The position numbers and the translations under genes are program-made. This document shows, piece after piece, positions 6,678 through 8,281 of a stretch of 8,281 nt of DNA (position 1 is its first letter; each line of letters begins with the position of its first letter). The stretch is from contig VFMC01000221.1 of the NCBI GenBank assembly GCA_006515795.1, positions 2,249 through 10,529 on the forward strand, written 5' to 3'. This stretch comes from Acidimicrobiaceae bacterium. GTDB taxonomy: Bacteria > Actinomycetota > Acidimicrobiia > Acidimicrobiales > Ilumatobacteraceae. The notes under the pieces are model-generated. The model was not told the origin of the DNA and did not search any database. It was given only the letters and a program-made list of their open reading frames with translations.

Positions 6678-6692
6678 GACTGCTCCGCAGTC
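6678..6692 (+). promoter_or_regulatory. Short perfect hairpin just before the aconitase ribosome binding site
   Basis: GACTGC (6678-6683) and GCAGTC (6687-6692) are exact reverse complements around a 3-nt loop, ending 2 nt before the GGAGG. A related dyad, CTGCCCGCAG, lies at 6642-6651. The pair could be a leader hairpin that affects ribosome access or a repeated protein-binding site. Neither role is shown by the sequence. Confidence 0.35.
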
Positions 6693-6694
6693 AT

Positions 6695-6699
6695 GGAGG
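6695..6699 (+). promoter_or_regulatory. Ribosome binding site of the aconitase gene
   Basis: GGAGG lies 8 nt before the ATG at 6708. It decides against the in-frame ATG at 6693, which overlaps the GGAGG itself and has no Shine-Dalgarno of its own. Confidence 0.75.
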
Positions 6700-6707
6700 A
6701 TCTCCCG

Positions 6708-8281
6708 ATGACCGTCACCGCAGGAACGCCACGCAGCCTCGTAGACGGTGCCTACGCCGCACTCGATGCTCGCGTTGCCGCCGGACGCGAGCGGTTCGGT
6801 CGTCCGCTCACCCTCACCGAGAAGATCCTCCTCAACCACCTCGCCGACCCGACAGGCCCGATCGAGCGCGGTGGGACGTACAACGACTTCCATCCCGACC
6901 GGGTCGCGATGCAAGACGCGACGGCGCAGATGGCTCTGCTGCAGTTCATGACCGCCGGCCTGGCGACCACTGCGGTGCCGTCCACGGTGCACTGCGACCA
7001 CCTCATCTCGGCAAAGGTCGGGGCACGCATCGATCTCGGCGTCGCCATCGACATCAACCGCGAGGTGTACGACTTCCTCCGCTCGGTGAGCGCCAAGTAC
7101 GGAATCGGGTTCTGGGGGCCTGGCAGCGGCATCATCCACCAGGTCGTCCTCGAGAACTACGCGTTCCCGGGCGGCATGATGATCGGCACCGACAGCCACA
7201 CGCCCAACGCCGGCGGTCTCGGCATGGTGGCCATCGGAGTTGGTGGCGCCGGATGCGGTCGACGTGATGACCGGCTTCCCCTTCAACGTCCGCTGGCCGA
7301 GGGTCATCGGCGTCAAGCTCACCGGCACCCTGAGTGGCTGGTCCTCACCGAAGGACGTCATCCTCGAAGTGGCTCGCGTCCTCACCGTCGAGGGCGGTAC
7401 CGGCGCAGTTGTCGAGTACTTCGGCCCCGGCGCCGATTCCATCTCAGCCACCGGCAAGGCGACGATCTGCAACATGGGCGCCGAGATCGGCGCCACCTGC
7501 AGCGTGTTCGGCTACGACCACAACATGGCGATGTACCTGAAGGCCACCGGCCGCGAGGCCATCGCCGACGCCGCCGCGCAGGTGGCAGCCAACCTGCGAC
7601 CCGACGATGGCGCTGCCTACGATCAGCTCGTCGAGATCGACCTCGACCAGTTGAAGCCGCTCATCAACGGGCCGCACTCCCCCGATCGTGCCAACCGGGT
7701 CGGCGCCGCGGTCGGCGCCGAGGCTCGCGCCAACGACTGGCCGCTCGAGATCTCCGCTGCCCTCGTGGGCAGTTGCACCAACAGCTCGTACGAGGACATC
7801 ACCCGTGCCGCCTCGATCGCCCGCCAGGCCGCCGCCAGCGGGCTGAGAGCGAAGACCGAACTGCTGGTCACCCCCGGCTCCGAACAGACCCGGGCCACGA
7901 TCGAACGCGACGGCCTCATCGCCGATCTCGAGGCGATCGGCGCCACGGTGCTGGCGAACGCCTGTGGCCCGTGCATCGGGCAATGGGATCGCCCGGCCAG
8001 CATCACCGGTCGGCCCAACACGATCGTCAACTCGTTCAATCGCAACTTCCCGAAGCGCAACGACGGTTCCGCCAACACGCTCAGCTTCGTAACCTCACCC
8101 GACACCGTCATCGCCCTGGCCCTTGCCGGACGGCTCGACTTCGATCCCACGACCGACACGATCACCGCGCCGGACGGCACCGAGGTGCGTCTCGAAGCTC
8201 CGGTGGGCGAGGTGCTGCCCGCTCGGGGCTACGACAGCGGCGCGAACACCTTCACAGCACCACCGGCCGATGGATCGGCTG
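6708..8281 (+). CDS. Aconitate hydratase, mitochondrial type; frameshifted at 7251/7252 and cut by the right edge
   Basis: Aconitase converts citrate to isocitrate through cis-aconitate in the TCA cycle, using a [4Fe-4S] cluster. Codons 1-181 (6708-7250) and then 7252 to the edge (343 further codons) together match the mitochondrial-type family along their length. Motifs include RVAMQDATAQMALLQF, STVHCDHLI, GFWGPGSGIIHQ, GTDSHTPN (Asp162, His164), LSGWSSPKDVIL and ATICNMGAEIGAT. The three cluster cysteines are Cys356 (GSCTNSSYED), Cys419 and Cys422 (ACGPCIGQWD), counted across the shift. One extra G at 7251/7252 turns the expected GVGGADAVDVMTG into GVGGAGCGRR. The starting frame has no stop before the edge, so the break is seen only from protein content. 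Domain 4 lies outside. Start is ATG 6708 after GGAGG. Symbol is left blank because this type differs from the common bacterial AcnA and AcnB. Confidence 0.93.
   Translation, partial: MTVTAGTPRSLVDGAYAALDARVAAGRERFGRPLTLTEKILLNHLADPTGPIERGGTYNDFHPDRVAMQDATAQMALLQFMTAGLATTAVPSTVHCDHLISAKVGARIDLGVAIDINREVYDFLRSVSAKYGIGFWGPGSGIIHQVVLENYAFPGGMMIGTDSHTPNAGGLGMVAIGVGGAGCGRRDDRLPLQRPLAEGHRRQAHRHPEWLVLTEGRHPRSGSRPHRRGRYRRSCRVLRPRRRFHLSHRQGDDLQHGRRDRRHLQRVRLRPQHGDVPEGHRPRGHRRRRRAGGSQPATRRWRCLRSARRDRPRPVEAAHQRAALPRSCQPGRRRGRRRGSRQRLAARDLRCPRGQLHQQLVRGHHPCRLDRPPGRRQRAESEDRTAGHPRLRTDPGHDRTRRPHRRSRGDRRHGAGERLWPVHRAMGSPGQHHRSAQHDRQLVQSQLPEAQRRFRQHAQLRNLTRHRHRPGPCRTARLRSHDRHDHRAGRHRGASRSSGGRGAARSGLRQRREHLHSTTGRWIG
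7251..7252 (+). other. Single-base insertion (frameshift) in the aconitase gene
   Basis: Around 7245-7263 the sequence reads GGCGCCGGATGCGGTCGAC. Removing one G of the pair at 7251-7252 restores GGC GCC GAT GCG GTC GAC, giving the invariant GADAVD of aconitases. Similarity is strong on both sides in different frames, so the shift itself is certain in this sequence. Whether it is a base-calling error or a real mutation cannot be told from one copy. Confidence 0.93.

Noticed and set aside
6584..7267. 227-codon plus-strand open frame
   Set aside because: It is a +1 shadow of the first half of aconitase, rich in Arg and Pro, with no domain; its end near the insertion is coincidental.
6636..7496. 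286-codon minus-strand open frame
   Set aside because: Antisense to aconitase. Its ending near WYLHCGQM is a by-product of the leader sequence on the other strand.

Overview
The window is GC-rich DNA with dense, mostly same-strand genes and frequent start/stop overlaps. GC-rich codon use, a HutC-type GntR regulator and the style of the methyltransferase and crotonase suggest a high-GC actinobacterium, possibly of the Acidimicrobiia. That placement is inference; no rRNA or other phylogenetic marker is present. The first 6.6 kb reads almost entirely on the minus strand and the last 1.6 kb on the plus strand.

Layout from left to right. Positions 1-1701 (minus) hold the N-terminal 567 codons of the glutamate synthase large subunit (gltB), which runs off the left edge. 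Positions 1805-3483 (minus) hold a two-gene unit: a class I SAM-dependent methyltransferase followed 17 bp later by a crotonase-fold enoyl-CoA hydratase/isomerase. A perfect 12-bp inverted repeat at 3523-3557 separates this unit from the next. Positions 3578-6620 (minus) hold a tightly packed four-gene unit transcribed in the order VOC/glyoxalase-fold protein, GHMP-family sugar kinase, GntR/UTRA regulator, MscS-family protein. The first three genes overlap by 1 and 4 nt (TGATG and ATGA junctions), and the fourth follows across a short GC-rich tandem repeat that can fold into a hairpin. A divergent 87-bp intergenic region then leads to a plus-strand aconitase gene of the mitochondrial type, from 6708 to beyond the right edge.

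How the genes may work together. GltB (ammonium assimilation) and aconitase (TCA cycle) are housekeeping genes. The VOC-kinase-GntR-MscS unit looks like a small, self-regulated module handling a sugar or sugar-phosphate ligand. The GntR/UTRA protein probably senses a small effector and may bind the divergent region at 6621-6707. No substrate can be assigned from sequence.

Two defects stand out. The aconitase reading frame has one extra G at 7251/7252, splitting an otherwise intact protein across two frames. The MscS homologue lacks about 25 residues exactly where the pore-lining TM3 helix should be, with the frame preserved. The crotonase lacks one of the two catalytic glutamates of enoyl-CoA hydratases but has an Asp placed as in dienoyl-CoA isomerases. 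I found no tRNA, rRNA, CRISPR array, transposase or phage gene, and no stretch over 300 bases lacks a gene.
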